This document shows, one piece after another, positions 50,321-63,602 of a stretch of DNA of 64,000 bases. Under the pieces are notes generated by a model. That model did no database searches. It saw nothing but the letters and a program-made list of their open reading frames with translations, and had not been told where the DNA came from. This DNA comes from Desmodus rotundus (taxonomy: Eukaryota; Chordata; Mammalia; Chiroptera; Phyllostomidae): positions 104,201,951 to 104,265,950 of the forward strand of contig NC_071389.1 of assembly GCF_022682495.2 (NCBI RefSeq), in the 5' to 3' direction. A program made the position numbers and the translations under genes. Each line of letters begins with the position of its first letter. Positions within the stretch are counted from its first letter, which is position 1.

Positions 50321-52685
50321 GACTCCAGAGTCACTACATTTATAATTTTTATCGAGTACTTCCCTTAATATGAACTGGGACTTCTAAACAATGGTTACCG
50401 CAAAGTACTTGTCTTAGTATACATTTAAGAAAAGCCCCCAAGTTACCCACTTCTTTATGCAGACATTTCACACATCCAGAACTCATCTGAATTTCAGAGC
50501 CTGCAGGCTCCTCCGATGCCCTCCCAGCTCTGCTGTCCTCGTGTGGCAGCCTGGCCCTCACTGGTGTGGGGAGCATCCTGAGGAAATGAACCTCACTGTG
50601 CTCACCTTTGATGATCCCCAGGGCTTAGGAAAAGTTGAATTAATGAATAACAGAAGGTGTCTTTCTAATCAAAAAACATGCCATGGAGTCCACCTATTAA
50701 AGCTCAGTCTTTGTTACTGAGTCCTCACCTTACTTCACCCATGTCTATCCCTTCTAAGGCAGACATCATTCTAACAATCCTGATTTCCCCTCAGTTTATG
50801 TTAGACTAAAAGCAACAGATAGGTGGGAAAAGGCCCCTAAATTCAGGCATACTGATGGTGAATAAGTGAATGTTGTCAGCTGATGGTTGAAAACAACGAC
50901 AAAAAGCAGACATACAACTTATGAAGGATAGCAGCCTAAGGATATTCAGGTATAAAAAGAGAGAGCCGTAACACTTCAAGAGCCCCAATGATACCCATAC
51001 ATTATGGAATCATTAATAATTAATATATTTGCTGATGGTCTGAATTCATAAGTCATTATAGCCTCTTATACCACAGACACATGCTGTGAACAGTGAAGTG
51101 CAATTTAGAAAGACTTCTCTGTGAAATTGTTAAATTGCAGTGATCGGACACTTCAGGGGGAAGCTTCATGGTCGGGAGAAATCTACTCGGAGGTCATTTG
51201 TTCCCTGATGATGCTAGATAAATGTCATGCATTTTAAACTATATCAATGTAATCTTGATTTAATAAATAAAATAAACTGGATGGTTAGCATGTTTAATTG
51301 AGTTCCACAATAACTCTCCAATATTAATTGAATAATGACTTTAACGTTGATGCTTTTTCATATTTTTAACAATTAATTTAGTTAAAATTTCATTAAAATT
51401 TCCTTTTTGCTTCTGGGTGGCCTGGTAGGATGACTTGCAAATATTTTTAAGGGCAAATAAAAGTCCAAACATGATGGACTTAGAATTTGCAAGAAAGTTT
51501 TTGAGTACATTTAGTTTACATCGCTGCCTCAGGAAAGACTGTTCCTAGGCTATTGGCCGAATGATATCTGCATTATTAGGATGAAGATTAGTCATGTAAC
51601 CACTCACTAAATGTAGCCTCTAGATTTTACTGACCTTCCTTAATGTATAGTCAACTCACTCAATTATGTTATGAAAAGCAGAAAATATCCTTTAGATACA
51701 AACTCAAGACATTTTTCCCCAGCTTGAAAAAATATCAGCATTTAAAATGATCATATTGTAACATGACCTATATCATTTAAAACCTTAGAGTGACAAGAAA
51801 CTTAAGCTGATGATTCTTCTTCTTTTTTCATCATTGGTATTAACAGTCCAACATTCCTCATTGAGGTTTTAGAACCAGTTTGTGGTACATTTAATGAAAT
51901 AGTTCAGTAATGATATGGTTACATTTATTTGCATAGTCACATGAATGTTACTCTTTCTAGAAATGGAGTAAACACGAGTGTTAAAATATTATCACAGAAA
52001 TATGGCAGTTACCTTTTTATTATTTTTCTGTGACTTAACATAGTACAGAAGATATTCATTCACTTTTATTAACAAATCTTTCAGAGATTTAACACCCCCT
52101 TCAGTCTTGCCTCTTCCCTGTGGAGACAAAGGCAGAGAACCCATAAAAGACAATGTGCCTGGAAGTAAGGGCTATCACACAGGCCTCTAGCTGCAGTGAC
52201 ATTTGCCAAGCATGTCCTTACCTGAAGACACATGCAGGGAAGAAATGCAATGGACCTGTAGATGTTTACTAGGAAGGCCTCTAGGAAAATACCATTTTGT
52301 TTGGCACAGGGTGCCTCTGGGACCAAGCCAAGGTTAAGGCAGGTTTCTACCAACAGGTGTGAGATGCTTATGAGTACAGACTGTCTGAACTTTCAGAAGC
52401 TCACTTTAAACCTCCAATATTAGCCATTCTCTTATAAATTACTAGGTACACTTAAGCCCAGTCTTAGAGAGGGTAACAGAAGGGATCCGATGTTAATGAG
52501 AAGGGAAAGCACTTACATATGTTAGAAACACTCTCAATACTTTGTCTCCAAAAAGTTTTCTCTGATGATTGTCATTGAACAACCCCCTTTTGACAACTGT
52601 AGTACAATCCCTAACTGGATCTTTTTCCTAGCCTACAGTCTTTTAATTATGTTGTTTTGCAAAACATCAATCTTGTTTCTTGAGT
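50321..52685. other. Repeat-poor AT-rich intron
   Basis: No repeat or gene recognised in more than 2 kb. 51000-51500 is rich in TAAT-type motifs. Confidence 0.45.
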
Positions 52686-52689
52686 TTAA

Positions 52690-52890
52690 TTCACTTATTT
52701 TGGTGGAAGGGGCCTGAGAAAAGCCCAAAGTTTACCCAAAGCTGGGGAGCTCTATAAAAGTACAGATGCCAGGACCTCAATAAGACCTACAAAATCTGAA
52801 CATCTGAGGAGGCTAGAATCTGCCATTTCTGTACAGATTTCTTAAGTGATTCCGATGCGCAGCCAGGTTTGGAAAGTACTGATGGCCTCT
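52690..52890 (-). repeat. hAT-Charlie-type MITE (MER5/MER20-like)
   Basis: 'gctggggagctctataaaag', 'tacagatgccaggacctcaa', 'tctgaggaggctagaatc', 'agtgattccgatgcgcagcc', 'aggtttggaaagtactg' follow an ancient Charlie MITE. Orientation is uncertain. Confidence 0.6.
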
Positions 52891-53195
52891 GGGGATATTT
52901 AATCATCAGTGATAATTGAGTATTATCTCCCCAGACAGGAGACTGCAGAGGAGTTAAAAATAGTTACCACCATGAACAGAGCTATCAAGCTGGTAACTCC
53001 ACGCCTACAACTCAAAAGATAAAAAAGAATCAGGAAGTAAATTTGAAAGCCTTGGGGCTCACTTATGCTGTCCTTAATTTGTTTCTTACCATAAATCGGC
53101 CTCTCAGGTTCCTTTTCTTTGTCCCTAATAGATGCCACAAAATCCATGTTTTTTAGACATAGACTCTCACTCCAAGTCTAACATTTTTTTATGTA

Positions 53196-53782
53196 TACAA
53201 GGGGCGACTCTCGCCCCCCACAACTGGAATTATCTTCTGGACGGCAGGCCCCTTGTAGTACAGGCTTCCACCCTAGGTGAGTGAGTGTTCTAGGAACCCA
53301 TCTATATCAGTGTACCAGTTGGCATTGTTGTGAGAGGTTGTGTTCAGCCTCAATGAATTGTTTTTGAAGATTCTCGCAACGTGTTTGCCCATTTCACGAT
53401 GGCTGATTTACAAGCGCACCTGCTCACAACGCACTGAGTGTTCAGCAGTTTTTGACCAAAACCAGCATGACCTCCATGCCCCACCCTCCCTTACTCACCC
53501 AATCTAACCCCGAGCAACTTTTTTGTCTGTTTGTTTCCTGGGATGAAAAACATCCTCAAAGGGAAATATTTTGCTGATGTGGAAGAGATGAAACAAAAAA
53601 TGGCAGAAGAACTAAAAGGCATCAAAATTGATGAGTTCAAAAACTGTTATGAGCAGTGGAAAAAATGTAGGTGTATTGCATCAAATGTAGAGTACTTTGA
53701 AGGTGACCGAAGTTTAAACATGTAAGAGTAAATACACAATTTTTAATAAATAAATTCCATTTTGGAGGGGCCCCTCCTTATA
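53196..53782 (+). mobile_element. Decayed mariner with transposase C-terminal remnant
   Basis: Inverted ends: left 'tacaaggggcgactctcgcc' and right, on the minus strand, 'tataaggaggggcccctcca', both at TA. Coding text on the plus strand includes PHPPYSPNLTPSNFF (about 53475-53520), corresponding to the mariner block around the third catalytic aspartate, here changed to asparagine. After a frame change comes MKNILKGKYFADVEEMKQKM and EQWKKCRCIASNVEYFEGD (53531-53725), the transposase C-terminus. The N-terminal two thirds are missing. Inactive. Confidence 0.85.
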
Positions 53783-53964
53783 ATTCAATCAAGCTTATTT
53801 TTTTAGTTTTTAGACCCTCAACAAATTGGATGCAGCAAATCAAGAGGAAAAGAGCACTGTGCTTTCTCCCTGCCCTTAGACTGCACGAGTAAAGGCAAAA
53901 TTTAACTTGACAGAAAATCAATCATTATAGACCTCAAAATAGTGGTGCTTTTACATTTCTATGT

Positions 53965-54295
53965 ATAGATTTTTCTTTTAGAAATTTCTTTTTTGTATCC
54001 TGCTATTTCATTGAATTCATTTATCAGTTCTAGTAGTTTCTTGGTGGAATCTTTGGGGTTCTCTATGTACAGTATCATATGTCATCTGTAAATAGTTTTA
54101 CTTTTTCCTTTCCAATTTGGATGGCTTTTATTTCTTCTTCTTGTCTGATTGCTGTGGCTAGGACTTCCAGTACTATGTTGAATAAGAGAGGTGAAAGTGG
54201 ACATCCCTGTCTTGTTCCCAATTTTAAGGGGACACCTGTGGTTTTTGCCCATTGAATACGATGCTGGCAGTGGGTTTGGCTTATATGCCCTTTAT
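53965..54295 (-). mobile_element. L1 ORF2 reverse-transcriptase fragment
   Basis: On the minus strand the frame (54075-54389) contains [20 protein letters not shown] and [20 protein letters not shown] followed by FTDDI, the L1 reverse transcriptase palm region with a changed YADD/FADD-type motif. No 3' UTR or polyA is attached, so it is an internal relic of an older L1. Confidence 0.85.
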
Positions 54296-56335
54296 GATAT
54301 TTAGGGAAGTTCCCTGTACTCCCACTTTGCTGGTAAAACTGTATGAAACATTGTGATTTCCTAATACAGACTTGCATTAGGCACAGCACTATTCCAGCTT
54401 ATACTGTTCCCACAGCTTGACTGTTGTCATCATGTGCACAGTTTATTGGGTTCAGAGGCTTAATACTGACCTGAAAATTCAGAAGTAATTTGAGTGCTGG
54501 GGAGATTGGGCTCCATAGCTGAAGAGAAAGCCAACCTGGTGAATGAGCACATGAATTTTTTTCTGGGCTTCTTTCTCATTCTGGGAGGTGGTTCTGGAAT
54601 TCCCTCTCACCTGCTCTGGCCAGCTACATACCACTCCCTTCATTTGCTTCTTCCACTGTAACTTCACACTTTGTGCTTATATGCCTTTTCTTCCCAATCC
54701 TGCCAACACATTTTCTCTTTCAAAGAGCTGAAAATTCCACTTGTACCACAAAACCTCCCTTAACCAAATGAGAAGGAAATGAATATTTTGCTCACCCAGC
54801 TACATCCTGGGATGCAATAACCTTAAGCTCCCAGATTGGAAGGGATGAAATATTGAAATATGCATCTACATGGATAAAGTTTTCTTACTGTGTAATCTCT
54901 CAATTTGAGTTATTATCTCTGTTCTCAACTGCGTTTCTGTAAGTTCATCTACTTGCATAATCCTCAGTAAGTCAGTTTCTTAGAGTTTGTCCAGATGCTG
55001 ACTTGTCTTTCTGAAATACTGTGTGTGGTGGAAGTATAATTATAAATTAATTTTAAGTTGCTTTATTTTGCAATGTTCACCCAGAGAACTGAGAATGCTC
55101 AATACAGTATAGTTGTAAGGTTTACAACCTGATGTTTTGCTATGACAAGTTAGGTGCATTTGCCTTACTTTCTGTGATGATGTATCATCTGCTATTACTT
55201 ATTAACTGTTAGCAGGGCACGTTGTGGCATTCTAGCGTAGTTACTGTCATGCTCTGGCAGCTTGTAGCAGTTAAACAACTCCAGAAGTTTCCTCATACAA
55301 GGGCAGGGAGGAAGCATTAGGAGATTCTGATTCAAGTAGCCTAATGGGATTGAATTGAATTGGCATAAAAACAGAAAAGACATGTCAGCAATAAATCACC
55401 TAAGTCTAAGAGAAATTTTCTCCTAGAAGGGTTTATGCAAGTATACATGGCCTGGAAAGCATACTCTTCCTACAAGGTAGAAAGAAAAGTGAAATACCTG
55501 CTCATACCTGTCTGTCATAGCAGGACCAAGTCACGTATGGCTGTGAATACAATAAAAAGCAGCTAACAGAGATCACCTTGGACCTGTTTCTTAAGAGGTG
55601 GTATCTTTGGAACCTTCGATGATACATCAGTTTCCTGTGAAAATTACACTTCAATTTCCTGGTAGAATGCCATATGTAAAAATTGTTGGACAATGCAGAT
55701 GAATTGATACCCCAAAACTATTCCAAAGTATTCCAGTAGGCTAGGCAGCATTCATTAGACACTTGTATGTGTATTTCAATGATTCAAGGTCATTTGGTCA
55801 TCTAAATTTTATATTTTATTGAAAAAATAAAACAAAACAAAAACCTTTGTCAACATGTAACCTGGGAATAACCGTGAAAGAAATTCACCAGAGGCTATAC
55901 ACAGCAGCTGCAAACATCTTTGTGTATTGTCAAGAGAGAACTCTAGCATCACCTTTTAACCTCAACACAAATATCCTGTTTAAAGAGCACAGCTTCTATT
56001 CCACATAGAATTTCAAAACACTATTCCTTGGGCAATTGCTTTTGTCTCTCTCTCTCTCTTTTTTTACTTTAAACATGTGTCTCTCTTTTTAAGCAGTTCA
56101 CATGAGCTACATAATCACATGCTTTTATCATGCGTTAGAATACACAAGCTGGATCTAGAGAAGACACAAAATCCTGATAGTCTACTTCAGACAAGGGGCT
56201 TAAACTTGTTCCCTCCTCTCCAGCACCTCAACTATGGCCTTACTTTGAATGCTTGTCATCTCTTACTTAGGCTATCCTCACAATGATTCTCTGTACCTCC
56301 ATTTTCAACAAAGACTCTCATGATCAGCTTGAATC
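54296..56335. other. Unassigned intronic DNA
   Basis: No gene or confident repeat recognised. Confidence 0.4.
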
Positions 56336-56720
56336 TCACCATGTGGCTCCCTGCTTAAAGACCCATGGGGCCTGCTTGATGCTCTCAGGAGAAAGCCCAG
56401 ATCCTTCAGCAGGTCCTTCAGTGTTCCTTACAATCTGACCCAAATTGTCTGTGTGTCCCATCTGTCACTCTCCTTCCAGGACCCTGGGATCCAGCTGTAA
56501 CTCCCTCAACCAAGCACTTTCACATCTCCCTGCATTTGCTCATGCTTTTCCCTCTGCTCTCTCCTCTCTGCTCCTGTAGTGTTCCTCAAGGTCAAACGTC
56601 ACAGTCTCTTAGAACTATTCTTCAGCCTCTTCCCTCCCACAAAATGGTGAATCATTTTCTCCTCTGGGTGGAAGTATCCCTAGGTCCAAGCACAATGCTT
56701 GGCACAGGAAGAATGTGTAT
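56336..56720 (+). repeat. L2 LINE, long fragment
   Basis: 'catgtggctccctgcttaaa', 'caatctgacccaaattgtct', 'cacatctccctgcatttgct', 'tgttcctcaaggtcaaacgt', 'tccaagcacaatgcttggca' are ordered L2 blocks. The open frame 56536-56874 is therefore not a gene. Confidence 0.75.
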
Positions 56721-57620
56721 TTGCTCTGTAGTTTTGTTCCCTGCAACGTCCCTGAATCTCCTGCTCAGTAAAGCAGGCTGTCTTTGGTTGAAAGGCCACA
56801 GAAAAAGAGAGTGGAGCTGGTTGACTCACAGTGTCCTCCACCTACCTTGGTGCCCTGCATTTGTAGGCATCTAATAATTTCTAAGAAGGGAAGCAGAGAG
56901 CTGTTGATTCATTCTCAGGATTTCCTGAAGCTGATTCAGGGCATGTCCAGTTTGGGCTGATGCTATGAGTACATCCACGTTAATTGTTATGACAAAATCT
57001 TTGGGAACCAAACTTTTGTTCTAGTCTAAGGCAACCAGTTAAGTTTCTCCAAGTATGAAACAGCAGCATCCCTCACATGGAAAAAGACCTTGATCAGTAA
57101 AGAATTAAATTAACTCAGTAATTTCACTGAGAATGGTGTCCTTCCAATTTGGTAAAAGTGGCTGGAAGGTTTAAAAATAAAGTTAAATCAGATCCAGGTA
57201 ATTTATATGACATTTAGACAAAAAGGGACTATGTAAGTTAAAATTTTTGATAGAGAGCAATCTTTGACACTGTTGACTGATTAAAAACAAAACACCCAAA
57301 ACAGAAATATTCCCTCAAGTTGGCTGATCCCTACATGAATAAAAAATTATTTCACTCTAACTTCATTTTGAGTTTCCTGGACACATCTGCCCAGGGCTCG
57401 GGGAACACAATGGTACAATTTAACTTGTGGAATCCATTCAAAGAAAACACATGAGAGTCACAGAAGGAAAGACTTTTATCACACGATTAGATGGTGAGTT
57501 ACTGCTTGGAGAAAAAGAGAGAAAGACCCCAAAATACAAAATGTTGCTATTGCTTGCTGGGGGCTGAGCCACCGAGGAGATAAAATGCTAGTTAAGTTTG
57601 ACCCCTCATCCATCCAGATA
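56721..57620. other. Unassigned intronic DNA
   Basis: Nothing recognised. Confidence 0.4.
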
Positions 57621-57621
57621 A

Positions 57622-57725
57622 TTTTATTCACTCCACAAACATTTAAAAGTTAATTCACAAGAGCCAGTGTGCCCTGTGCTGTGAAGTGTGCTGGAGAAAA
57701 TGACAATGAGTAGAGACTGATTCTC
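57622..57725 (-). repeat. L2 fragment
   Basis: 'ttcactccacaaacatttaa' and 'gtgtgctggagaaaatgaca' read as the reversed L2 3' end, diverged. Confidence 0.45.
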
Positions 57726-58240
57726 AGCCCAGGAGGGACCAGGACTGGTAAAGACACTTACAGCACTGTCGCCATTGCCACACTGGAAGTGTGTAGAAAG
57801 GGTGGGGGAAGTGGGTAGTCAGAGAAGACTGCACCCTGAAGATGACACGTGAACTCACACTTGGGAGAGGAGTTTGACTCCAACCCAAAAACACATGCTT
57901 CAAGTTTAATTCATGTGATACTTGCTGAAAATGCTGCCACAGTAGATCTTCATACGCTGCTCTGTTAGCAGTCACTCTGCACAGTCGCAAATGTGAAAGA
58001 AAGGTTTCTCACCTGGGATATCTTCAAATGGTTTACTTCCTGAAGTTTCAGAAACACTGTCTGCAAACATTACCAAAATGTCTGCAACTGGGGTGGTAAA
58101 GATCAGATCACCACGCTTTGTGACAATAATGTCACAAAGAGACTCCAGGATTCTTCAATTGTTGGTCATATTGTCTTGGTAATGAGCAGACATGATAAAA
58201 CCATGAACTCACAGAGGAATTCAGACAAGCATTAAGTAGC
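57726..58240. other. Unassigned intronic DNA
   Basis: Nothing recognised. Confidence 0.4.
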
Positions 58241-58241
58241 T

Positions 58242-58450
58242 ACAGTAATAATAATAATGGCTACCATTAGAGTGAGACTGTATTCCAAACATTTCATAAA
58301 CAGGAACTCTAATTGTTATGGGTTTATGGGTAGGTATATATACATATACATATACATATATGGATATTAGTCATTTATAAAGATGACACCTTCTTTCAGA
58401 ATCAGTTTAAGTACCCAGTTCAAAGTCACATAGCAAGTAAGTGGCTGTGG
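58242..58450 (-). repeat. MIR SINE with internal (ATATAC)n microsatellite
   Basis: 'taataataataatggctacc' and 'gttcaaagtcacatagcaag' are the reversed MIR ends. Near 58332-58362 a 'tatatacatatacatataca' run has grown inside it. Confidence 0.6.
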
Positions 58451-60537
58451 CAAAGCACATGTTCATAACTACCCCAAATCCCATGGAAAAAGTAAATCAA
58501 ACAAGCTTAATTAAATTCTTCCCATAATATTTATCACAACCAAAATGAATGAATCCAGTGGTTAAAAACACATAAGAATAAAAAGAGGCTATAGCAAAGT
58601 AAAACATCCTGGCTCCTCCATGTGGAGAAGGGCCCCAGTCTAAGAACCCCAGGTGTGTGCTGCTTCCTGGTGGTGTGGGTGCTGCACCTCTCCTTGCAGG
58701 GAACACAGTAGAGAAGTAGGTTTGCATAATGGGCCTTTCTTCTTTGTGCCACCCGACCAGTGTTGCATCACTTCCCTCTGTAGCAGGGCTCAGTGAAGAG
58801 TGGGATTAACTTTTGTTTCCATCACGAAAAAATAAAAGGAAATAACCCAAATGGGATGATTCTCCTGGCTCACTCTTCCAGACTTGATTAACTTTCCACT
58901 TAAAGTAAAGGAGACAGACTTGACCTCAAGCTCTGAGCACACATGACTTTGCCAGCCCCAGCACTATCAGGCACGGCTATGTCTTTGCCATTAATTTAAC
59001 ACTGTCCATAAAAAACAGTCTAACCTTCTCTTCATTGTGTGGGTTAAACTCCATGAAAACACTGAGCTGAAGGAAGCAGCCAAGTCTTCTTTAAGTATAA
59101 AACAGACCCAATCAGACACAGGGTGAAATGGGTACGTACGTCTCAGGAACAGTATCAACAATTTATCTGTCTCCTTTTCCCAGAGCCCAAAGAGCATTTT
59201 CATTCTTCTGGTCCAAGAAGTGACAGTCTCTTAGTCACCCCCTAAAACAAAGGCCTTGTTGGTAGAACAATATGATATTGAATGAGCTCATCGGGACAGT
59301 TTGATGACTTACTTTGTGTATAAGGGACACTTGAGAATTGTTGAATAGGCCTTCAATCACTAAAGTGAGTACACTTCATGATCAGTTAGGTCCTCTGCCT
59401 GAACTCATTTAATATTTAACCAGATAGTTATACTTATCTTTCAGTCTTTGACTTAACTTTAGTCAAAGTTTTTCTTAATTTCTGTATCAGGCCCATCCAA
59501 CCCAGGCTCTTTACATCTCAGCAGCTTGAAAATGCACGCAATGGCACATGTTACTCCTTTGACTTTAAAGTGCATTTCTAGCACTGCAATAATACTCTTA
59601 TACCACCCCTGGTCATGACCAGGATTCCAGACTGTGGGCCAGGGACTGAGTCCGTTTCTGCCTTCCACAGACTCTCAAACCTACCAAAAAATAAATGGTT
59701 TGGACATATGTGGTCACTAAAATGATTTCAGATGATGACTTTTGGTTTATAATGACATCTTCATTATTCAACCTGTGTGCGACCATCAACATCAAAAGCA
59801 CTTGTCACCCAATCCTGTGTCTGAAACATGAGTCACAGCACCAACACACCGTTATGACAGCAAAGGTGAAGATCATGTTCAGAGCTGTGGCCAGTGCCAC
59901 ACTGTCCTGCAAAGTGGTGGGAACAGAGAGGCCAGCAAGGAAGAATTTTGAATACAAAGACTTGGAACAAGGCCTTGGCACAGGTGATGGTGACCAAGAC
60001 CCAGATGCGGGAGATTTCACCGGGAAAGGGAAGCAGGACACATTTCACCGATGTTGTGAATAAACAACGGAGAAGGCTGAAAAGAACTGCAGCTGCTTGC
60101 CTGGGACTGACTAACAGTGAAATCCAGCATATAGGATGAGGAAGCTGAGTACACTGAGGGACCTGGTGGAGAGAGATGAAGGCACAGCTTCACATGGGTA
60201 GAAAGAAAAGATTCAGCTTTGGAGATGACTATAAGCAACACAGGGAAATAACAGGGCACATCTGGCCTAAGGAGTCAGTGAGTGATATTTGTGTACAATG
60301 ACCACTCTTACTCATGTACACAACTCATTTTTCATGGGGTTGACAAATAGTCATATTTTGTTGTAATTACTGATTTATGTAGGTCTCTTTACTAGACAAT
60401 CCTGTCCTAATGTTCTGCTTAAAGTCATCTCAGGGTATTAGAATTTAAAAAAAATTTCTGCTGTCTACACAAACAGTATCTAAGGGCTGAAAGAAGCACA
60501 TCAATCAGTGAGGCCAAATGAGGATTTTTCCTATTTT
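58451..60537. other. Unassigned intronic DNA with several chance frames
   Basis: No gene is supported. 59690-60160 has longer open frames on both strands without recognised domains. Confidence 0.4.
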
Positions 60538-61480
60538 TGATATAGGGGGGATCCTGCGAGATCGATGGGCAGAGGGGAGGGACCCCGAGGTGGAGGTGGC
60601 ATGAGGGCCTGCCCAGGCCCTGGAGAAGGGAGTGGTCGGGAAGTGCCAGAGGTGTTGGGATTGGAACTGGAGTCAGATAGATTTCCAGACCTCCGGTAAG
60701 GGTAAACAAGCTAGCAGGGCTTGTGACACAGCAGGAGGAAACTTGCACAGAGTATGCACCAGGCTAGTGAAATGTGTGGGCAGAGGAAAAGACCCTCCTA
60801 CTTGCTTCTGGAGTGCATAGGATTTTGGGCTGGAATTTTTCAATGGAGGACAGGCAGAGACTTGGCCCTTTTCCTCTTCTGGTTTTCCTTCCTTGCCCAG
60901 GGGCCGAGCTTTTCTGGCCAGCAGGCTCTAGAGATCGTGTGGCCTGGCAGCAACCCCAGGCCCCTCCCAGCATGAGAAGTGGTGGTGGTGCTGGTGACTG
61001 GAGCGACACTGAGTGGTCCTACTTGGCTGGGCACAGACGGATGCACGGGTGAGCCCATGCCCAGAGGGATGGGCACAGGCATTGGGCTGACAGGCAGCAT
61101 GCAGAAGAAAAGGCAACACAGAGCAAGTAGGACACCCAGCACATACAGACTCCAGAAAGATGCTTGAAGCTGGACTGCGACTGAGAACCAGCTAAGCTGC
61201 CTGATGATCAGGCTGCCACCGCCTGTGTTTCCCAAAGGATGGTATTTTAAATGGGGGAAGAAATTCCAGGCATAGCTTTAAATTAATCTGGTAAAAGGTG
61301 GTGGGGTTATTTGTCTTTAGGGGTTTTAGAGGGAATGGGCTCTGAGGCAGAAGCCTGTCATTCTTCCAAAATTGTGTAACTGTTGAATAAACGACCCCTC
61401 TCCTTTTCACCAAACCTCTGTCTCTGGAGTTTGCCTATTGGACACCAGACAATAAAACTCCCATTTGCTGTTTGGTAACA
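60538..61480 (+). mobile_element. Possible long solo LTR, GC-rich
   Basis: A block richer in GC than its surroundings starts TGATATAGG and ends GGTAACA, with TTTT on both sides (60534-60537 and 61481-61484). Inside are a TATA-like TATTTTAAAT near 61242 and AATAAA at 61386, followed by a pyrimidine-rich stretch ('cgacccctctccttttcacc') and 'ggagtttgcctattggacac', as in an R-U5 region. The TTTT duplication could be chance in T-rich DNA. I do not recognise the family. Open frames on both strands are unassigned. Confidence 0.35.
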
Positions 61481-61734
61481 TTTTCAGGAAGAAAAATACA
61501 TTCTTGGAGATCCCCCAGCAACTGAATCACAGCTGCGTGTTTGCACTGAAGGCTGAGAAATCAAGCACCTGCCTTTTTCAGCCATTCAGAGAGGTAGGGG
61601 GTGGAGGGAAGATGAGCACAGAAGAAAGGGGCTGGGAATGGCTCCTGCAGGGCCATTTGCTGCTTCTCCCTGGAGCCAGAAGCAAATCTGAACCTTGCCA
61701 CCAGCACTTACTGAAATGTTTCTCTAGGGAAGTT

Positions 61735-61840
61735 TGTTTCTTTGTTTTCTTATCTATGAAATGGTATTTGCCTCAATAGGATCTGATGAAGTTTAAATGA
61801 GATAGTGTTTAGCACAGTGGCTAAAACAGTGCTAACTATT
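61735..61840 (+). repeat. MIR 3' fragment
   Basis: 'ttatctatgaaatggtattt', 'gatgaagtttaaatgagata' and 'gtgtttagcacagtggctaa' are MIR-type text. Confidence 0.55.
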
Positions 61841-63299
61841 CTTCTAAGACCATTGCATGACCTAGCTTAAGGGGACCCTGGGTAGGTAAAACAGTCAGTG
61901 ACAAAGCCCTTTTAAATAAGTAGCTAAATCTGAACAACAAGATTAAAATATAAAGCTCATTGGAAAATACTGATATTTCTACATTAATGGAAATATCTGA
62001 AAAAAGGAAAACATTTTGTATTTTTTTTTTGGTAATGACAAAATTCAAGATTTTTAAACTTTATTTATTTATTGCTTAGTTACATAATCATTAAGGATAT
62101 CTCTTCTACTACTGTTGGATGCCACTCAAGCAAATAATTAGTGTATTCATTCATTTTAATCTGACAGATTTCAATAAACCAATATACTTCTGACCACAGG
62201 TTCATCAATTTCACCCATTATAAATCAATATCTTTACCTTGCAAATAATGATGATAGACAGCCTAGTTTTGCATTTATCCTAGAGTCTAGGTTTGATTCT
62301 TGGCTCTGGTATTTATAATATTTTGTGTAAAATAGGGTCAGGGTCAAGATAAGAGACAATGATGCATCTACTGTGGTAAAGCTTATATTCTAAGGTGTTT
62401 ACTATTGGATGCCCCCACTTCCCCATTGGTAAAAGAATCCCTATTTTGTTTAGGTAATAGGTAGAAGTCTTTGTCCCACAGAAGGTGGACCCACCAAGTA
62501 CTGGGACAAGAATCATGATTCATCCAACATGGTAATCCCAGTAAAGCGCATGACTCCATTCCAATTAGAGGGAGGCAAGATAAAGTTTGCCAGGACATTT
62601 GGCAAAATCTTCTTTCCAGAAGAAAGACCTACCCTGGCCTTCCTTCCTTCCTGACTCTTAAGTAAAGCAAAAATGCTTAGAGCTGAGGTGGCCATACTAT
62701 GATCTTGCAGTGACAAGTTGAAAGACAGGAATGCCTAGGTCCTTGAGCTTCTAAACCCATCTGAAACCTCCCATCTCCAGGCTGTGTGTTAGGCAAGCTC
62801 ATTAAATCTTTATTCTTTCAGTCATTGTGAAGTTATTCTGTTATTTATAGCAAAATTGTCCTAAAATAACACACATTTCAAATCACTAGATAGCAAAAAT
62901 TACTTGTATGTATCAACTGTACCGTTCTACCTGTGAATGGCATGTGTGTTGCTGTATTGTGATTAGTGTCAAGAGGAACTTGGGATTTAGAAGTGAAAGC
63001 CATTGATCGCAGAACCCTACTCAATCCTTTCCAATTTACATATTTTTTATGTAAAAGCAGCTTGATGAATTGCAAAAGATAATAATTTGATTTTGAACTT
63101 CTTTGCCCCCCACCAAGAAAATGATAATAAGGCTTGAAATGGCTAATAAAATGGTTAACAGAAAAGAAGCTAAGGTAAACAGATTTTTTGATATTTAAAA
63201 TGTGGTAGAATCTTCATTCTCAATCATAATTTTGACCTTTCTTAAAGTTCAAGCATTTAAAATTGTTAGTTTAAAAAAAGTTGGGGTTTTTTTTCGGTT
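61841..63299. other. Unassigned intronic DNA
   Basis: AT-rich, no gene seen. Near 62250-62400 a MIR-like phrase ('gagtctaggtttgattcttg') occurs. Confidence 0.4.
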
Positions 63300-63302
63300 G
63301 AA

Positions 63303-63602
63303 GCCAGTCAGAGAAAGACAAATACCATGTGATTTCACTCATATGTGGAATCTAATGAACAAAGTGAACTAACAAGCGAACTAGAAACAGACTAGTAGAC
63401 AGAGAGCGGGCTGACAGCTCTGGGTTGGAAGGGGGTTTTGAGGGGTGGAGTGTTTGAGTAGAAAAGAAAAAAAACTCATGGACACAGACAACAGAGTGCT
63501 GATTGCAGAGGGAAAGGGGTAGGTGGAGGTGGAAGAGGGTATAAGGGGGACAAATAGTAATAGAAAAAATACATAAAAATAAAAATATTAAAATTAAAAA
63601 CC
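63303..63602 (+). mobile_element. 5'-truncated L1 3' UTR, plus strand
   Basis: 'gccagtcagagaaagacaaa', 'accatgtgatttcactcata', 'tgtggaatctaatgaacaaa' is standard L1 3' UTR text, ending in an A-rich tail 'aaaaatattaaaattaaaaa'. The minus frame across it is not a gene. Confidence 0.8.

Noticed and set aside
59690..60160. Long open frames on both strands, one resembling hydrophobic transporter segments
   Set aside because: No motif could be matched with confidence, several frames would have to be joined, and there is no splice context.
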